Part shown: piece by piece, positions 59,630-64,000 of the stretch
Numbering within the stretch: the stretch's first letter is position 1
Layout of the letters: the number at the start of each line of letters is the position of its first letter
NCBI RefSeq assembly: GCF_030463565.1
Contig: NC_134662.1
Location: forward strand, 1,240,001 to 1,304,000
Direction of reading: 5' to 3'
Length of the DNA: 64,000 nt
Source of the DNA: Pelecanus crispus
Lineage: Eukaryota > Chordata > Aves > Pelecaniformes > Pelecanidae
The notes under the pieces: model-generated
Databases searched by the model: none
What the model was told of the DNA's origin: nothing
What the model saw: the letters and a program-made list of their open reading frames with translations, nothing else
Program-made: the position numbers and the translations under genes

Positions 59630-62600
59630 CTGAAGTGGAACTGAACAATAACGAGGATGATGGTTCATCTAGCTTGGAGGTGTCACCAAGGTTAAGTCGC
59701 CCTACACCCTGTGTCAAAACCACTTCCATGAGGAAGGGAAAGAAAAAAAAAAAAAAAAAGACAGGTCATTGTCTGAAGGGAACAGAAGGCCCAACAGACC
59801 AGACCCACTTCTTAGGGAAGTCTGCTGCCCCCCTAGGGCCCAGGTTAAAGATGTGAAGAGAAAGCTTCCTACCCTGGTAGGGCCCTCAGATTATTATCCG
59901 CTATTGATTTTTCAGGTAGGCAGCAATGAAGTTGCTACAAGAAGTCCGAGGGCAATCAAGAAAGATTTCAGGGCCTGGTTAAGGGATCAGGAGCACAAGT
60001 AGTGTTCTCCTCTACCCTTCCAGTTGCAGGGAATGATGAGGGAAGAAACAGGAAGAGAAAGCTGACCAATACCTGGCTCCGAGCCTGGTGTCACCAACAG
60101 AATTTTGGGGTGTTTTTTATCATGGATCAGTCTACACAACACCAGGCCTGCTGGCAACAGGTGGGATACACCTGTCTCAAAGGGGGAAAAGGATCTTTGC
60201 ACAGCAGTTAGCAGGGCTCAATGAAAGAACTTTAAACTAAATTTGAAGGGGAAAAAGGGATAAAACCAGGCTCACTAGAGATAAGCCTGGGGGCAGCATG
60301 CCGATGTTTGAGGGACGGTGTGCTAGTGAGATCCTTCGGTCTGCCGTCTCAGTGGAGGCAGGGGATGGAGATCTATGTAGCAGCAAAGATGCAAGGGTTA
60401 TTGATGTGTTAGAAACCACGGAAGCACCTGAGAACAGTCACATAGGAATTAGGGCTTCTCCTCAAAAAAGGTGGTGGAATCAATAGCCCAACTGAAGTGC
60501 ATCTATACAAACTGCACGCAGCACGGGCAGTAAACAGGAGGAGCTGGAAGCCATTGCGCAGCAGGAAAACTATGATACAGGTGCCATCATGGAAACCTGG
60601 TGGGATGACTCGCACAACTGGAGTGCTGCACTGGATGGCTATAAACTCTTCAGAAGGGACAGGCAAGGAAGGAGAGGCGGTGGGGTAGCCCTGTGTGTGA
60701 GGGAGTGTTTTGACTGTCTAGAGCTTGATGATGGTGATGGGAGGGTTGAGTGTTGATGGGTCAGAATCAGGGGGAAGGCCAACAAGGCAAACAGCGCTGT
60801 GGGAGTCTGTTATAGACCGCCCAACCAGGACAAAGAGACAGATGAAATATTCTATAATGATCACTAGCCCATGTTCTCGTGGGGTACTTCAACTTACCAG
60901 ACGTCTGCCAAAAATACAATACAGCAGAGAGGAAACAGTCTAGGAGGGTCCTAGAGTGCATGGAACATAACTTCCTGACGCACCTGGTGAGGGTGCCAAC
61001 TAGGGAAGGCACCCGCTGGACCTGTTGTTTGCGAACACAGAAGGACTTCTGGATGATGTGAGGCTGTCTTGGGCACAATGATCATGAAATGATATAGTTT
61101 TCGATTCTCAGAGAAGTAAGGAAGGGGGTTAGCAGAACTACCACCTTCGACTTCCAGAGGGCAGACTTTGGCCTGTTTAGGGGCCTGGTTGACAGAGTCC
61201 CTTGGGAGGCAGTCCTGAAGGGCAAAGGAGTCCAAGAAGGCTGGACATTCTTCAAGAAGGAAACCTTAAAGGTGCAGGAGCAGGCTGTCCCCCTGTGCTG
61301 AAAGATGAGCCAGTGGCAAAGACGACCAGCCTGGCTGAACACAGAGCTTTGGCTGGAACTCAGGAAAAAAAGGAGAGTTTATGACCTTCAGAAGAAGGGG
61401 CATGCAACTCAGGAGGACTACAAGGATGTCATGAGGTTATACAGGTCAAAAATTAGAAGGGCCAAAGCCCAACTAGAAGTTAAGTGGCTACTGCCATAAA
61501 AGACAATAAAAAGTGTTTCTATAAGTACATTGGCAACAAAAGGAGGGCTAAAGAAAATCTCCATCCTTTATTGGATGCAGGGTGAAACGTAGTGACAAAG
61601 GATGAGGAAAAGGCTGAGGTACTTAATGCCTTCTTTGCCTCAGTCTTTAATAGTAAGACCAGTTGTTCTCTAGGTGTCCAGCACCCTGAGCTGGAAGACG
61701 GGGATGGGGAGCGGAATGAAGCCCCCATAATCCAAGGGGAAATGTTTAGCGATCTGCTACACCACTTAGACACACACAAGTCCATGGGGCCGGATGGGAT
61801 CTGCCCAAGGGTACTCAGGGAGCTGGCAGAAGTGCTCACCAAGCCACTTTCCATCATTTATCAGCAGTCCTGGCTAACCGGGGAAGTCCCACTTGACTGG
61901 AGGTTAGCAAACAAGACACCCATCTACAAGAAGGGCCGGAAGGAGGATCCAGGGAACTACAGGCCTGTCAGTCTGACCTCAGTGCAAGGGGAAGGTTATG
62001 GAGCAGATCATCTTGAGTGCCATCATGTGGCACATACAGGACAACGAGGTGATCATGCCCAGTCAGCACGGGTTTATGAAAGGCAGGTCCTGCTTGACTA
62101 ACCTGATCTCCTTCTATGACACAGTGACCCACTTAGTGGATGAGGAAAGGCTGTGGATGTTGTCTACCTAGACTTTAGTAAAGCCTTTGACACCATTTCC
62201 CACAGCATTCTCCTGGAGAAACTGGCTGCTCATGGCTTGGATGGGTGTACTGTTTGCTGTGTAAAAAAAAAATGGCTGGATGGCCAGGCCCAAAGAGTTG
62301 TGGTGAATGAAGTTAAATCCAGTTGGCAGACAGTCACAAGTGGTGTTCCCCAGGGCTCAGTATTGGGGCCAGTTCTGTTTAATATCTTTATAAATGATCT
62401 GGACGAGGGGATCGAGTGCACCCTCCGTTGGTTTGCAGATGACACCAAGTTGGGCAGGAGTGTTGATGTGCTTGAGGGTAGGAAGGATCTACAGAGGGAT
62501 CTGGCCAGGCTGGACCGATGGGCCGAGGCCAGCTGTATGAGGTTTAACAAGGCCAAGTGCCGGGTCCTGAACTTGGGTCACAACAACCCCATGCAACGCT

Positions 62601-63315
62601 ACAGGCTTGGGGAAGAGTGGCTGGGAAGCTGCCTGGCCAAAAAGGACCTGGGGGTGTTGGTTGACAGCCAGCTGAACATGAGCCAGCAGTGTGCCCAGGT
62701 GGCCAAGAAGGCCAACAGCATCCTGGCTTGTATCAGGAATAGTGTGGCCAGCAGGAGCAGGGAGGTGATTGTCCCACTGTACTCCGCGCTGGTGAGGCCG
62801 CCCCTGGAACACCGTGTTTAGTTTTGGGCCCCTCAGTACAAGAAAAACATTGAGGTGCTGGAGTGTGTCCAAAGAAGAGCAATGAAGCTGGTGAAGGGTC
62901 TAGAGAACAAGTCCTGTGAGGAGCAGCTGAGGGAACTGGGGTTGTTTAGCTTGGAGAAAAGGAGACTCAGGGGAGAGTGTATCACTCCCTACAACTACCT
63001 GAAAGGTAGTGAGGTGGGGGTCAGTCTTTTTTCCCAAGGAACAAATGACAAGACGAGAGGAAACAGCCTCCAGTTGCACCAGGGGAGGTTTAAATTTGGT
63101 ATTAGGAAAAATTTCTTCACCAAAAGGGTTGTCAAGCATTGGAACAGGCTGCCCAGGGAAGTAGTTGAGTCACCATCCCTGGAGGTATTAAAGACCGTAG
63201 ATGTGGCGCTTAGGGGCATGGTTTAGTAGTGGACTTGGTAGTGTTAGGTTAATGGTTGGAATCGATGATCTTAAAGGCCTTTTCCAACCTAAATGATTCT
63301 ATGATACTATGATTC
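59630..63315 (+). mobile_element. Nearly full-length CR1 LINE with ORF1 and ORF2 remnants, broken
   Basis: In order: an ORF1 remnant of the CR1 esterase-like type (IFQVGSNEVATRSPRAIKKD, FSSTLPVAGNDEGRNRKRKL, WLRAWCHQQNFGVF, 59900-60120), an ORF2 endonuclease (AIMETWWDD, YKLFRRDRQGRRGGGVALCV, 60580-60850), then reverse transcriptase ([55 protein letters not shown]) and the C-terminal CR1 block, followed by GATTCTATGATACTATGATT. Frames change repeatedly, and a stop replaces a Gln codon near 62819, so it cannot move by itself. At about 3.7 kb it lacks at most the first several hundred bases of a 4.5 kb CR1. Plus-strand, hence antisense to ELAVL1. The left end is approximate. Confidence 0.93.
61592..62821 (+). 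pseudogene. CR1 ORF2 reverse transcriptase remnant
   Basis: Two frames (61592-62101 and 62153-62821) make up most of the RT domain. The first carries the GPDGICPRVL and NYRPVSLTS motifs, the second [12 protein letters not shown] and FADDTKLGR with the catalytic Asp pair. They are separated by a frameshift within the motif after [10 protein letters not shown]. The second frame is ended by a premature TAG at about 62819-62821, where the copy at 13050 reads CAG (Gln). A third frame (62855-63226) holds the C-terminal part. Confidence 0.9.
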
Positions 63316-63775
63316 TAACTGGTCATTAAAATTTAGTTTCACCTGCTACTATTAACATAAATACATTAAGCATTTTTACTATTACTGAGTGATCATTACA
63401 GGAAAGTATTAAAGTTATTTGGTATCTTAATTATGGATGTGAATATTATTTGTACTGCTTATTCTGATGCATCTTAATTCTGCTATAAATTTTAAGGGGA
63501 CAAATGACGATGAAAACGTCCAATTACATCAAGAATGAAAACGTGAGACATAAGCCTCAAGATTTTACGAGGACCAAGACTCATCAAAGCCCTGGCTGAC
63601 ACAAAAGACAGATGTGTAAGTTTTCTAATAGTTCACCTAACCGCCAACAATGTAGAATTTCACTCCTCGGTGTGGCTGAGAAGGTTTGGGTGTGGAAATC
63701 TGGATGAGTGTTGCAGGGAAACAAAATCTTGTTTGAGGAGCTGCCTGCATTACACTTGCCTGGGCTACAGTTTAA

Positions 63776-64000
63776 AAGAATCAGAGAACGACTGAGGTTG
63801 GCAGGGATCTCCAGAAATCCTCTAGTAAACCTCCCTGCTCAAAGCAGGGGCACCTAGAGCAGGCCCATTCCAACCAGGTTTTGAGCATCTCCAAGGATGA
63901 ACGCTCCACAGTCTCTTTGGGCAACCTGTTCAATCACCCTTACTGTAAAACAACAGATGACTATAAAGTACTAATTCTCACTGGAGACACATTACCCCTA
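63776..64000 (-). mobile_element. Old CR1 LINE 3' fragment, antisense, cut by the window edge
   Basis: A diverged CR1 3' region read on the minus strand. The plus strand shows AATCAGAGAACGACTGAGGTTGG, then CCTCCCTGCTCAAAGCAGGG, CACCTAGAGCAGG, GGTTTTGAGCATCTCCAAGG, CTCCACAGTCTCTTTGGGCA and ACCTGTTCAATCACCCTTAC, the classic antisense CR1 order. Much older than the neighbouring copy. Confidence 0.88.

Overview
The window looks like avian (or at least archosaur) nuclear DNA. It carries several CR1 LINE copies that end in the characteristic tandem ATTCTATG-type tail, vertebrate split genes with GT-AG introns, and a CpG-island promoter. There is no bacterial or viral gene organisation. Composition changes along the window: roughly the first 22 kb is GC-rich, and from about 23-30 kb onward it becomes AT-rich. 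Layout, left to right: (1) POLE4 (minus strand, about 157-2031): three of its exons, including the start codon, lie in a CpG island; the last exon lies off the left edge. (2) A 3.4 kb intergenic stretch with a 41-bp tandem repeat and a CTC/CTG tract. (3) A PRAM1-like adaptor gene (plus strand, 5441-13626), reconstructed as eight coding exons with compatible phases (about 400 aa). It has a proline-rich N-terminus, two YDDV motifs and a C-terminal helical SH3 domain; its introns contain CR1 fragments. (4) A complete SLC1 family glutamate transporter gene (plus strand, 14379-29776): eleven coding exons, phases all consistent, 547 aa, closest to EAAT5 but apparently a different paralogue. (5) About 16 kb with no recognisable coding gene (29.8-46 kb). 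(6) The last coding exon of ELAVL1/HuR (minus strand, 53659-53983), with a probable long AT-rich 3' UTR running down to about 48 or 46 kb and including a strong U-rich tract on the transcript strand. (7) The ELAVL1 upstream intron (53984 to the right edge), which has taken up a 643-bp hAT-type DNA transposon with clear terminal inverted repeats and a target-site duplication, and a nearly full-length but broken CR1 LINE in antisense orientation.

The genes are independent eukaryotic loci, not an operon. In human, PRAM1 and ELAVL1 both lie in chromosome band 19p13.2, so their linkage here looks ancestral. POLE4 (human 2p12) and the EAAT5-like transporter (human SLC1A7 is on 1p) are the surprising neighbours. 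The most interesting item is the intact EAAT5-like transporter between PRAM1 and ELAVL1. It keeps all the acidic-amino-acid transport motifs but has a different C-terminal tail, and may be one of the vertebrate EAAT paralogues missing from placental mammals. No wholly new kind of biological system is evident. All exon boundaries were read by eye from splice signals, phase continuity and remembered family sequences; none was checked by alignment or RNA data.
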